The notes beneath the pieces are model-generated. The model was not told the DNA's origin. It ran no database searches and saw nothing but the letters and a program-made list of their open reading frames with translations. Shown here piece after piece: positions 30,356-37,083 of a stretch of 37,083 bases of DNA (within the stretch, counting starts at the first letter, position 1; every line of letters starts with the position of its first letter). Source of the stretch: Christensenella sp. UBA3792 (GTDB taxonomy: Bacteria > Bacillota > Clostridia > Christensenellales > CAG-138); NCBI GenBank assembly GCA_002369195.1, contig DFEW01000013.1:13895-50977 (forward strand). Reading direction: 5' to 3'. Position numbers and translations under genes: made by a program.

Positions 30356-30724
30356 ATGCGAAAGAAACTCCGGATTGCGATTGCACTCCTAGCGGCGGTC
30401 CTGCTGATCGCGGCATGCACACAGAAACCTGCGGAACCGGAAACACCTCCCGCGACCGATGCGCCGACCTCTGTGCCGACCGAAGCGCCGACAGAAGAGC
30501 CGACGGAGAATCCCACCGAGGAACCGACTGAGGAACCAACTGCGGAGCCCACGGAGAAACCCACGCCGGAGCCGACCGAGGAGCCGACACCGGAACCGAC
30601 CGCGACGCCGACGCCGAAACCGACCAGGAAGCCGACGCCGAAGCCCACGCCGACAGAAGAGCCGACACAGGCGCCAACGCCGACGCCCTCCTGCGAAGGC
30701 GGCGTTTGCCCGATCATCCCGTAA
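30356..30724 (+). CDS. Short stalk-like lipoprotein, T/P/E-rich
   Basis: A 122-residue lipoprotein with a clear signal peptide and lipobox LIAAC (Cys21). Almost all of the mature part is a low-complexity stalk of TEEP/TPEP/TPKP units, about 80 residues. It ends in a short tip with two cysteines (CEGGVC) followed by PIIP. There is no folded domain, so the tip may be a disulphide loop, a metal site or an attachment point; nothing in the sequence decides. It starts one base after the M42 stop and is followed by a strong terminator, making it the last gene of the XRE-pot operon. Confidence 0.82.
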   Translation: MRKKLRIAIALLAAVLLIAACTQKPAEPETPPATDAPTSVPTEAPTEEPTENPTEEPTEEPTAEPTEKPTPEPTEEPTPEPTATPTPKPTRKPTPKPTPTEEPTQAPTPTPSCEGGVCPIIP

Positions 30725-30735
30725 CAGAATCAATG

Positions 30736-30776
30736 AGCCGTTTTCCGACGCGCGCGTCGGAAAACGGCTTGCTTTT
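30736..30776 (+). terminator. Terminator of the XRE-pot operon
   Basis: A perfect 15-bp stem (AGCCGTTTTCCGACG and its complement) with loop CGCG, then TGCTTTTTG. Confidence 0.93.
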
Positions 30777-30797
30777 TGTGCGGAGCTGTGCTATTGT
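30769..30797 (+). promoter_or_regulatory. Sigma-A promoter of the thioredoxin-FN3 gene
   Basis: TTGCTT (30769-30774), 17-bp spacer, TATTGT (30792-30797) with TGC before it. The -35 box overlaps the T run of the preceding terminator. Confidence 0.6.
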
Positions 30798-30844
30798 TAT
30801 TTTGATCGGAAGGATTGCCCGCAGACGCTGGCGGAAAGGAAGCT

Positions 30845-32227
30845 ATGAAAAAGACATTGTCCCTTGTACTGTGCCTGCTGATGGCATTGACCCTTGTGCC
30901 GGCTTTTGCAGCCGCAGATTCGAAGGCGGATCTGGTCTTCGATACCGAAACGATTTACGGCGAAAAAATCAGCAGCGACATCATTGCGGATTACGACCTC
31001 GTCGTCGTTAACTTCTGGGCGGAATGGTGCGGACCGTGCGTAGCGGAACTGCCCGATTTGCAGAAGGTGCATGAGGAATACCCGAATGTGCTGTTTATCG
31101 GCGTATGGATCGGAAGCTCGTTAGCGCAGGCAAAGCAGACGCTAGAGCAAGCCGGCGTCACCTACTCGATCATCAAGCCCGCGGGCACGCTGGTCGATTA
31201 CAGTAACGCGATCCAATACATCCCGTCGACCTTCTATTTCGACAGCAACGGCAAGCAGATCGGCGATATCCGCATCGGCGGAAAGGACTACAGCTCCTGG
31301 AAGGCAGAGATCGAATCGCTGCTGCCGAACATCCGTCCGAGCGCGACCGGCAATACGCTCGTGTGGAGCAATGAAGACATTAAGTTCAAGGGTTCGACCG
31401 CGTATGTGATGTACAACGGCGAGACGCAGACGCCGCGCTTCTACATCCTGAATCAGAACGGCGAGAAGGTCACCGCGAAGTATTACTCCGCCGTGTACAG
31501 AGAGAACACGCAGCCGGGTACCGGTTATGTGGACGTGACGTTCACCACCGGCGCGTCAAATACGCTTCGCGGCGTTTTCAAGATCTATCTGGCCGCGACA
31601 ACCAAGACGACGGTCGAGAACGTCGATGAAGGCATCAAGGTGACCTGGGAGCCGGTCGAAGGTGCGGCGGGCTACGTCATTTATCGCCGTGCCTGGAGTA
31701 CGACGACCAACGGCTGGACGACCTTCGCGCGGTGGAACAACACGACCGATACCACCTATATCGACGGCGCCGATGCCGCGCATAAGGTCTATGCGGGCAC
31801 GCGCTACCAATACGGCGTCAAGGCATACTTCGCGCGTCGCCTCGATCCGGTTTCGGGCACCGAAATCGGCGGCAATGTGAACGCGGATTCCGGCAACTTC
31901 AACCTCGGCATGGTCGGACCGCTGAAGACGACGGTGCGCATCACCACGCGCGTGCTGAACAGCGTAACGGGTGGATCGAAGCAGCTCACGGTCAAGTGGA
32001 CCGGCAGCACGGTCTTCACCGGATACGAGGTGCAGATCGCGACCGACGCGGCGTTTACGAAGAACGTCAAGACCGTGACGATCAACAATGCCAAGACGTA
32101 TCAGACGACGATCAAGAGCTTGAAATCGTCCACCACCTACTATGTGCGCGTGCGCTCCTACCACGAGTTCGAAGGCATGACGTATTACGGAAGCTGGTCG
32201 AACGTCAAAAATGCCAAAACCAAGTGA
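30845..32227 (+). CDS. Secreted thioredoxin-like protein with C-terminal FN3-like domains
   Basis: A 460-residue exported protein: cleavable signal peptide (1-23, ending PAFAAA), then a TlpA/ResA-like thioredoxin domain (about 30-165) with redox motif WCGPC (C62, C65) and a cis-Pro candidate in YIPSTFYF. The rest holds an Ig-like segment (about 170-260) and two fibronectin type III-like domains (about 260-365 and 370-460), recognisable from [17 protein letters not shown] and [14 protein letters not shown]...TYYVRVRSY. It is probably an extracellular thiol-disulphide protein held near the wall or another protein by the FN3 parts. It may catalyse redox steps in folding of surface proteins. The start at 30845 has AAAGGA upstream. 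Confidence 0.9.
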   Translation: MKKTLSLVLCLLMALTLVPAFAAADSKADLVFDTETIYGEKISSDIIADYDLVVVNFWAEWCGPCVAELPDLQKVHEEYPNVLFIGVWIGSSLAQAKQTLEQAGVTYSIIKPAGTLVDYSNAIQYIPSTFYFDSNGKQIGDIRIGGKDYSSWKAEIESLLPNIRPSATGNTLVWSNEDIKFKGSTAYVMYNGETQTPRFYILNQNGEKVTAKYYSAVYRENTQPGTGYVDVTFTTGASNTLRGVFKIYLAATTKTTVENVDEGIKVTWEPVEGAAGYVIYRRAWSTTTNGWTTFARWNNTTDTTYIDGADAAHKVYAGTRYQYGVKAYFARRLDPVSGTEIGGNVNADSGNFNLGMVGPLKTTVRITTRVLNSVTGGSKQLTVKWTGSTVFTGYEVQIATDAAFTKNVKTVTINNAKTYQTTIKSLKSSTTYYVRVRSYHEFEGMTYYGSWSNVKNAKTK

Positions 32228-32238
32228 ACATTGCGTTA

Positions 32239-32272
32239 AGGGACATTCCGGATTGCGGGATGTCCTTTTTTA
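32239..32272 (+). terminator. Terminator of the thioredoxin-FN3 gene
   Basis: GGACATTCC pairs with GGGATGTCC (9 bp, one wobble), followed by TTTTTT. It touches the end of the convergent ylbJ-like gene. Confidence 0.85.
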
Positions 32273-33286
32273 TTTCCCGTTTTTGGGACGAAAGCGGACG
32301 GTGAACAGAAAGACAAACAGCAATCCGACGGTCGCGGCAAGGGTGACGGAGAGCAGGGAGACGGCGTTTTGCCGCATCTGCTGCGTAGCGGCGAAGGTCG
32401 GGACGGGCGTGTACGGGACGAACAGCGGCGTCAGAAAATAGGTTAGAACGGCGGACAGAACGGCGTACAGAAGTTTTGAACCGGCACAGCGAAGCAGGCC
32501 GACGGGGAATTGCGAAACGGTTTGCAGCAGAACGGACAGCCCGCCGAACTGCACGAACGCGGCGGCAAGCGCGAGCCGGAACGGCAGGGAAGCGGGCAGG
32601 GCTGCGGCGGCGCGCACACCGGCGGTCATTTCAAAGCAGCCGAGCAGAAACGCGAGCACGGCGGGATGCCGGATCGAAAAGACCGCCTGCAGCAGCGCGC
32701 CGAGCACGGAGGCAAAGACGATGCAGCCGCCGATCACGCCGACGGTGCGAACGCCGCCCGCGATCGCTTCAGACAGACCGCCTGCGTCCGGCGCGTCGAT
32801 AAGAGAAACGGTTCGGATCGACATGCGATACAGCGGCAGCGCAAACAGCAGGGCAATGCCGTACACGCCGATCAGCAGCGGCGCGGCACAGCGCGCGTCG
32901 CCGAAAAAGCCGAGGGATACGACCGACAGCAAAAAGATGGGATTGGGCAGATTGCAGCGCATCGCCACGCGGGCGGCGTCTTCGCGTGAAAGCGCATGTG
33001 CGTCGTACAGCGTGCGCGCAAGCCGCGCTCCGACCGGATAACCGCACAGCGCGCCGCATAGGAACACCGCGAGGGGCAGCAGTTTTTTGGGAACGCGCAG
33101 CAGCGCGCCGCTTTGCAGCAGCAGCGCCGCGACGATCAGGTACGGGAGCAGCGTCGGCAGTACGCGGGTCCACCAAATGAGAGCGGCGCCCGCCGCCGCC
33201 CCGGACACTTCGGCGGAAAACAGCAGCAGCGCAAGAAGGAGCAGCGCACAGAGCGCGCCGCCGAAAACAGAACGCATCTTCTTCAT
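32270..33286 (-). CDS. ylbJ: YlbJ-like sporulation membrane protein
   Basis: A 338-residue polytopic membrane protein with about eight helices. It resembles the sporulation integral membrane protein YlbJ (nucleoside-recognition/Gate type): WWTRVLPTLLPYLIVAALLL, CGYPVGARLARTLYD and a CNLPNPIFLL segment fit that family. The B. subtilis protein is needed for normal spores. The start at 33286 has AGGG six bases before. The patatin-like YlbK homologue lies 33 bases upstream on the same strand, the same pairing as ylbJ-ylbK in B. subtilis, and the shared promoter (34129-34157) fits a forespore sigma factor. Confidence 0.87.
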   Translation of the reverse strand: MKKMRSVFGGALCALLLLALLLFSAEVSGAAAGAALIWWTRVLPTLLPYLIVAALLLQSGALLRVPKKLLPLAVFLCGALCGYPVGARLARTLYDAHALSREDAARVAMRCNLPNPIFLLSVVSLGFFGDARCAAPLLIGVYGIALLFALPLYRMSIRTVSLIDAPDAGGLSEAIAGGVRTVGVIGGCIVFASVLGALLQAVFSIRHPAVLAFLLGCFEMTAGVRAAAALPASLPFRLALAAAFVQFGGLSVLLQTVSQFPVGLLRCAGSKLLYAVLSAVLTYFLTPLFVPYTPVPTFAATQQMRQNAVSLLSVTLAATVGLLFVFLFTVRFRPKNGK

Positions 33287-33319
33287 GGAAAACCCTATGC
33301 AAAAGATGCAAAAACCTTG

Positions 33320-34102
33320 TCAGATTTGCAGAAGCTCGCGGATGCGCGGGAGCGCTTCATGCGCCGCGGCGCGTCCGACGCGAATGCCTTTTGCGGCGTC
33401 GTGCGGCAGGATCTGTCCCATGAACGATACGTCCGGACGGATCAGCACATCGGCGCGCTTCGGCGTCAGACGGTTCATAGCGGCGCGCATGATATCGACC
33501 GAGCGGAACAGCACGCGGCGCACGTTCGCGCGGCGGATCCGCAAGACGGGACCGATCGACAGATCTACGGCGATCACGATGTCGGCGCCGTGCGCGCGCA
33601 AAACGTCGATCGGGATTTCTTCGACCGTGCCGCCGTCGATGAAGGTGCGTTCGCCGATGCGCACGGGACGCAGCAGACCGGGGATCGAGATGCTTGCGCG
33701 GACCGCCTTCGACAGCGAGCCCTCGTGCAGATAGCATGTTTCGCCGGTATGGAGATCGACTGCGGAGCACCAGAAGGGAACGACGGTTTCGGAAAACGTG
33801 CGGTCGTCGGTCACGATGCGGCAGAGCCGCAGAAACTTGTTGCCGGACAGCAGACCGTCGGAAAACGGACGCGGCACGTCGATCACGTCGCGGCGGACGA
33901 GCGCCTCGGCAAACATGCCGAGCGCATAGAGGTCCATTCCCGCGGCGTATGCCGCGCCGAAGAACGCGCCGACCGACGCGCCGGAAACGAGATCGATCGG
34001 AATGCCCGCTTCCTCCAGCACCTGCAGCACCCCGATGTGCGCCATGCCGCGCATGCCGCCGGACCCCAGCGCCAACCCCACTCGCTTGTTTGTTTTTTGC
34101 AT
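33320..34102 (-). CDS. ylbK: Patatin-like phospholipase, YlbK-like
   Basis: A 260-residue patatin-like protein. The oxyanion motif is GSGGMRGMAHIG near residue 14, the nucleophile elbow is GASVG near 42 (G-x-S-x-G), and the catalytic Asp is in FIDGGTVEEIP near 155. The fold is that of bacterial RssA/YlbK proteins, predicted to hydrolyse acyl esters. Ribosome binding site CGGAGGG lies just before the ATG. It is the first gene of the ylbK-ylbJ pair. Substrate unknown. Confidence 0.94.
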   Translation of the reverse strand: MQKTNKRVGLALGSGGMRGMAHIGVLQVLEEAGIPIDLVSGASVGAFFGAAYAAGMDLYALGMFAEALVRRDVIDVPRPFSDGLLSGNKFLRLCRIVTDDRTFSETVVPFWCSAVDLHTGETCYLHEGSLSKAVRASISIPGLLRPVRIGERTFIDGGTVEEIPIDVLRAHGADIVIAVDLSIGPVLRIRRANVRRVLFRSVDIMRAAMNRLTPKRADVLIRPDVSFMGQILPHDAAKGIRVGRAAAHEALPRIRELLQI

Positions 34103-34128
34103 ACGCCCTCCGAATCGCGGTTTTCGGA

Positions 34129-34157
34129 TAGTATGCGCGCCGAGGTTTTGATTATGC
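34129..34157 (-). promoter_or_regulatory. Forespore sigma (SigF/SigG) promoter of ylbK-ylbJ
   Basis: On the minus strand GCATA (34157-34153), 17-bp spacer, CATACTA (34135-34129). Both boxes match the SigG consensus GHATR / CATnnTA fully. It lies back to back with the deacetylase promoter. Confidence 0.72.
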
Positions 34158-34162
34158 GGCTG

Positions 34163-34191
34163 TGGACAAATGTGCGCGGGTATGATATACT
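34163..34191 (+). promoter_or_regulatory. Sigma-A promoter of the polysaccharide deacetylase gene
   Basis: TGGACA (34163-34168), 17-bp spacer, TATACT (34186-34191). The leader to ATG 34264 is about 65 bases. Confidence 0.75.
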
Positions 34192-34263
34192 ATTATGTAT
34201 GATTTGACAAAACTGCCGATCAATCGACGGCAAATGTACGGAAAGAGACGAGAGGGAAACGCG

Positions 34264-35472
34264 ATGAAAAGATGGGTGGTATGCTTGATGCTTGCCGCAA
34301 TTCTGCTCTGCGCGGCGATCGGCTGCAACAACACCAAGCAGCCGACAGCGCAGGCGACGGCAGCGCCGACCGAACAGACGACCGAAGCGCCCACGGAAGC
34401 GCCTACGGCAGAGCCGACAAAGGAGCCCACTCCGGAACCGACGGAGGAACCCACACCGGAACCTACGCCGGAGCCGACGGAGGAACCCACGCCGACACCG
34501 ACACCGGAGCCGACGCCGACACCGCAGCCGCCGCTGAAATTTGCGAGCGGGCTTGTGATTGCGTATCAGCGCGGCACGGCGAACCTGCTGATCGAAAAGC
34601 AGAACGGCATGGACGTGCCGGACAAGACGGCGCTGGAAATCCGTCTCGAGGACGGAACGGTCGTGGGACAGGGGACGATCCGGAGCAAGGACAGCTCGAC
34701 GTGGATCGGCATCGCACTGCCCGGCGAACCGCAGCCGCGCACGTCGCTGTATCTGTATATGGACGGTACGCCGTATCCGATCGATACGAAGGACATCGCC
34801 CGCATGGACAATTCCTACGACAAGGTGCGCGGCAACTATGAGCGCGGCGATAAGATGGTTGCGATCACGTTCGACTGCGCGTACGGCGACAGGAACACCG
34901 AGTGGCTGCTCGATACGCTCAAGGAGTACAACATTCATTCCACGTTCTTCATGACCGGCGAATGGATCGGCACGTATTACAATTGGATCGAGCGGATGAT
35001 CGCGGACGGTCACGAGCTCGGAAGCCATTCGCAGTCGCATCCGAGACTGACCGATTTGAAGGAGCGCGATCTGGAGCGGGAGATCCGCCTGCCGATGGAG
35101 CGCATGCTCAAGGAACACGGGTACCGGATGCACATGATGCGCCCGCCGTACGGCACAAGCAACCTGCCCGCCAACGCGATTTCGCTCTATTACGGCATGG
35201 AAATGGTGCGCTGGGCGCAGACGTCGAAGGATTCGAACGAGAACCTTTCGTGGGAATACATCTACGATCTCGTCACGCGTGAGCTGCAGCCGGGCGACAT
35301 CATCCTCTGCCACAACGACGCGAAGCAGCTGCAGGATTATCTGCGCCCGCTGCTCGACGAGCTGCTGTCGCGCGGATTCACGTTCTGCACGGTATCCGAG
35401 CTGATGGGCTGGGAGTGGGACGACACCTTTGCCGATCGGGATGCGCGTATCGCCGCGGGCGAGACGTTCTGA
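34264..35472 (+). CDS. Polysaccharide deacetylase lipoprotein
   Basis: A 402-residue lipoprotein with lipobox AAIGC (Cys21), a T/P/E-rich stalk (about 28-90), a small beta-rich domain (95-185) and a NodB-type carbohydrate esterase 4 domain (about 190-390). Motif 1 is TFDCAYGD: catalytic base D204 is kept but the second, metal-binding Asp of TFDD is Cys205. Motif 2 is SHSQSH (H255, H259), motif 3 RPPYG, and motif 5 ILCHND. It should remove N-acetyl groups from peptidoglycan or another glycan outside the cell; related Bacillota enzymes also replace the second Asp (PdaA has Asn). The start at 34264 has AGAGGG eight bases upstream. Confidence 0.93.
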   Translation: MKRWVVCLMLAAILLCAAIGCNNTKQPTAQATAAPTEQTTEAPTEAPTAEPTKEPTPEPTEEPTPEPTPEPTEEPTPTPTPEPTPTPQPPLKFASGLVIAYQRGTANLLIEKQNGMDVPDKTALEIRLEDGTVVGQGTIRSKDSSTWIGIALPGEPQPRTSLYLYMDGTPYPIDTKDIARMDNSYDKVRGNYERGDKMVAITFDCAYGDRNTEWLLDTLKEYNIHSTFFMTGEWIGTYYNWIERMIADGHELGSHSQSHPRLTDLKERDLEREIRLPMERMLKEHGYRMHMMRPPYGTSNLPANAISLYYGMEMVRWAQTSKDSNENLSWEYIYDLVTRELQPGDIILCHNDAKQLQDYLRPLLDELLSRGFTFCTVSELMGWEWDDTFADRDARIAAGETF

Positions 35473-35490
35473 AATCTGCAAGCATAAATA

Positions 35491-35521
35491 AGAGACCTTC
35501 CGATGCGGAAGGTCCCTTTTT
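35491..35521. terminator. Terminator of the deacetylase gene, possibly bidirectional
   Basis: GACCTTCCG pairs with CGGAAGGTC around ATG, followed by CCTTTTTC. The convergent phosphatase gene ends at 35533, so it may serve both. Confidence 0.88.
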
Positions 35522-35532
35522 CTGTACGCGGC

Positions 35533-36771
35533 TCAGTTTGCGACGCGCGAGGGATGGACGCGCAGGTCGAGCGCATCGATATGACGGAACGTATACGGCG
35601 TGCGATGCACGGGCTGCTTGAGCGCCGCGCGCAATGCGCTCGCTTCTCCGGATTCGGTAATGCAGCGAAGGAACGCGTCGATCTCGGCTTCGCTCATGCC
35701 GATCGAAAGCAGGAACTTCTGCGCGTACGCGGACAGATCGGCACTCGTGATGTCGACGGAATCGTCGTTGACGATGTAGCGGATCATGGCGACGAGGTTG
35801 CGGTTCAGGATCGTGTCGTACTTCGCCTTGTCCTTCTGCCCGCTGATGTCGTAGTAGTTGTCGTACGTGACCATGTAATCGTCGACGATCTCGCGATAGG
35901 ATGCGCCGGCGAGCGCTTCGAGCAGCATGCACATGAACCCGGTGCGGTCCTTGCCCTCGGTGCAGTGCACGAGATACGGACCTTCGTGCGCGGTCATGGC
36001 AATAAGACCCTGCTTGATCTTCGCCTTGAAATCATCCGATTGGAAGTTCATGCTCATCGAAAGCAGAATCACGCGGTCGCTCTCCAGAAGCGAACGGAAG
36101 TACGGCGAGTTAAAGTCCTCCTGTTCGAGGTACTTCTGCACCTTTGCCTCGCTGTCGGCAAGGTCGACGATGCAGTTGACGCCGGCCTGCGCGATCAGCG
36201 CATCCACATACGGCGCGCGGTTGTGCTGGTTGTCGCACGGGGAAGCCGCGCGGTACAGGATGTTCTTCCGAAGATTGCCGACGTTGACGACGCGGAAGTT
36301 TGCAAAGACCTCGTCGCTCGGATACCGGATGCGGTCGTCCTGATACTGGATGTTGCTCGCTTCCTGCACGTCGAGATACGTGCCGCGCGCCTTCAGCGTA
36401 ACCGTTGCCGTCATGCTTTCGTCGAGACCGGCAAGGTCCCACACGTCCGCGCCGTAGTTGATCGCCGCCTTGATGTAGTCGTAGCCGGGGTAGGCGACCA
36501 GCAGCTGTTCGCCGACGTTCACGTAGTAGCCGGAATAGTAGGGCAGATCGTCGAGCGTATAGCCGTTCGAGAACCGGACCGTCACGCTGTCGCCGTAGCG
36601 AAAGCCCTTTGCGTTGAAGTCGTCGATCGTCATTTTGAGATAGACGCCGCCGAATTCGGGCTCGTGAATCACGCCGAGATCCTTCACCTCGGGGACGGAT
36701 TCACCCTTGCATGCAAACGAGCAGAGGCAGAGCACCGAAAGCAGCATGGCAAGAATCCGTTTCTGTTTCAT
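35533..36771 (-). CDS. Lipoprotein tyrosine phosphatase
   Basis: A 412-residue lipoprotein with signal peptide and lipid Cys21 (CSFAC). The C-terminal part, from about 155, is a protein tyrosine phosphatase of the Y_phosphatase3 (PtpB/LipA-like) type. It has NFR-like start FANFRVVNVGNL, LYRAASPC, and the active-site loop HCTEGKDRTG (Cys270, Arg276). The N-terminal part (about 28-145) is a separate beta-rich domain (GDSVTVRFSNGYTLDDLPYYSGYY), faintly like the C-terminal domain of SAM hydroxide adenosyltransferases; I give this only as a hint. An outside-facing phosphatase may act on phosphoinositides, phosphosugars or proteins. GGGAGG lies five bases before the ATG. The gene follows fba by 58 bases. 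Confidence 0.92.
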   Translation of the reverse strand: MKQKRILAMLLSVLCLCSFACKGESVPEVKDLGVIHEPEFGGVYLKMTIDDFNAKGFRYGDSVTVRFSNGYTLDDLPYYSGYYVNVGEQLLVAYPGYDYIKAAINYGADVWDLAGLDESMTATVTLKARGTYLDVQEASNIQYQDDRIRYPSDEVFANFRVVNVGNLRKNILYRAASPCDNQHNRAPYVDALIAQAGVNCIVDLADSEAKVQKYLEQEDFNSPYFRSLLESDRVILLSMSMNFQSDDFKAKIKQGLIAMTAHEGPYLVHCTEGKDRTGFMCMLLEALAGASYREIVDDYMVTYDNYYDISGQKDKAKYDTILNRNLVAMIRYIVNDDSVDITSADLSAYAQKFLLSIGMSEAEIDAFLRCITESGEASALRAALKQPVHRTPYTFRHIDALDLRVHPSRVAN

Positions 36772-36787
36772 AGGTACCTCCCGGGAT

Positions 36788-36818
36788 ACAAAAATGCCCG
36801 ATCCGAAGCGGATCGGGC
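36788..36818 (-). terminator. Terminator of fba
   Basis: On the minus strand GCCCGATCCG pairs with CGGATCGGGC around CTT, then ATTTTTG. Only 24 bases separate it from the phosphatase start, which leaves no room for a separate promoter. Confidence 0.85.
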
Positions 36819-36829
36819 GCAAGTGTTCT

Positions 36830-37083
36830 TTATGCTTTGCCGCTGCAGCCGAGCACGTCGACCAACTTGTGCTGCACCATCTTCTGGATGGCGGCACGCG
36901 CGGGCTTCAGATACTGACGCGGATCGAAGTGATCCGGATGCTCGTTGAAGTACTGACGGATGCATGCCGTCATTGCGAGGCGCAGGTCGCTGTCGATGTT
37001 GATCTTGCAGACCGCCATGCGCGCCGCTTCTCTGAGCTGCTCCTCGGGGATGCCGACTGCGTCGGGCATCTTGCCGCCGTTCT
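36830..37083 (-). CDS. fba: Class II fructose-bisphosphate aldolase, C-terminal part (5' end outside window)
   Basis: The frame runs off the window edge and supplies the last 84 residues, starting NGGKMPDAVGIPEEQLREAA. The following VCKINIDSDLRLAMTACIR and HFDPRQYLKPARAA stretches are highly typical of zinc-dependent class II aldolases, which interconvert fructose 1,6-bisphosphate with dihydroxyacetone phosphate and glyceraldehyde 3-phosphate. The conserved NIDSD stretch contributes to phosphate binding. The C-terminus (LGCSGKA) is intact. It ends in a terminator. Confidence 0.96.
   Translation of the reverse strand, partial: NGGKMPDAVGIPEEQLREAARMAVCKINIDSDLRLAMTACIRQYFNEHPDHFDPRQYLKPARAAIQKMVQHKLVDVLGCSGKA

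Noticed and set aside
30440..30690. Tandem DNA repeat or minisatellite as a separate element
   Set aside because: The repetition is explained by the T/P/E-rich stalk of the encoded lipoprotein; units vary in sequence and keep the reading frame.
28045..30717. Very long open frame on the minus strand opposite potD and the M42 peptidase
   Set aside because: It is antisense to genes with clear family motifs, has low-complexity GVGVGSSVG stretches produced by the T/P stalk codons, and has no ribosome binding site or family similarity.

Overview
The window reads as chromosomal DNA of a GC-rich, spore-forming Clostridia bacterium (Bacillota). The evidence is the class of genes present (RNase Y, a complete gerA-type spore germinant receptor operon, YlbJ/YlbK-like proteins, a GntR/FCD regulator, class II fructose-bisphosphate aldolase), Gram-positive Shine-Dalgarno sequences (GGAGG type) before most genes, short intergenic gaps, sigma-A promoters with extended -10 boxes, and T/P/E-rich stalks on surface lipoproteins. 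A Christensenellales/Oscillospirales-like gut lineage is a guess. No phage, insertion sequence, CRISPR array or rRNA was seen.

Layout. 1-2233: 3' end of rny, a DUF4288-like gene and an M19 dipeptidase. 2249-2733: tRNA-Trp with its own promoter and terminator, then an unusual array of short hairpins separated by GATGT units. 2734-4814: a TmrB-like P-loop protein with an 8-codon upstream ORF, a small lipoprotein and a class-3 lipase-like hydrolase. 4892-10853: a six-gene lipid/acyl operon: adenylate-forming ligase fused to an acyl carrier domain, two PlsC-type acyltransferases, a second acyl ligase, a free acyl carrier protein, and a fusion of an LRAT/NlpC-P60-type domain to an Sfp-type phosphopantetheinyl transferase. 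11010-14867: gerA-gerB-gerC plus a 54-residue two-helix D-type subunit.

14916-19917 (minus strand): a GntR regulator, and separately a translationally coupled set of zinc-dependent phospholipase C-like protein, SLOG/YpsA-like protein, membrane protein and class A penicillin-binding protein. 20071-24382 (plus): a membrane-anchored Amidase_3 homologue lacking the expected catalytic residues, an ECF sigma factor paired with a membrane-anchored beta-propeller protein, and uridine kinase. 24531-30724: XRE-cupin regulator, potABCD polyamine transporter, M42 peptidase and a stalk-like lipoprotein. 30845-37083: a secreted thioredoxin-FN3 protein, YlbJ and YlbK (minus, behind a near-consensus forespore sigma promoter), a lipoprotein polysaccharide deacetylase, a lipoprotein tyrosine phosphatase (minus), and the 3' end of fba (minus).

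The most interesting candidate system is 4892-10853. It carries everything needed to activate free carboxylic acids, load them on carrier proteins, prime those carriers, and pass acyl groups to acceptors. It has no ketosynthase or reductase, so it looks like an acyl capture and transfer route rather than a fatty acid or polyketide synthase. The LRAT-PPTase fusion at its end is an architecture I do not recognise from described systems. Its acyl substrate and acceptor cannot be read from the sequence.
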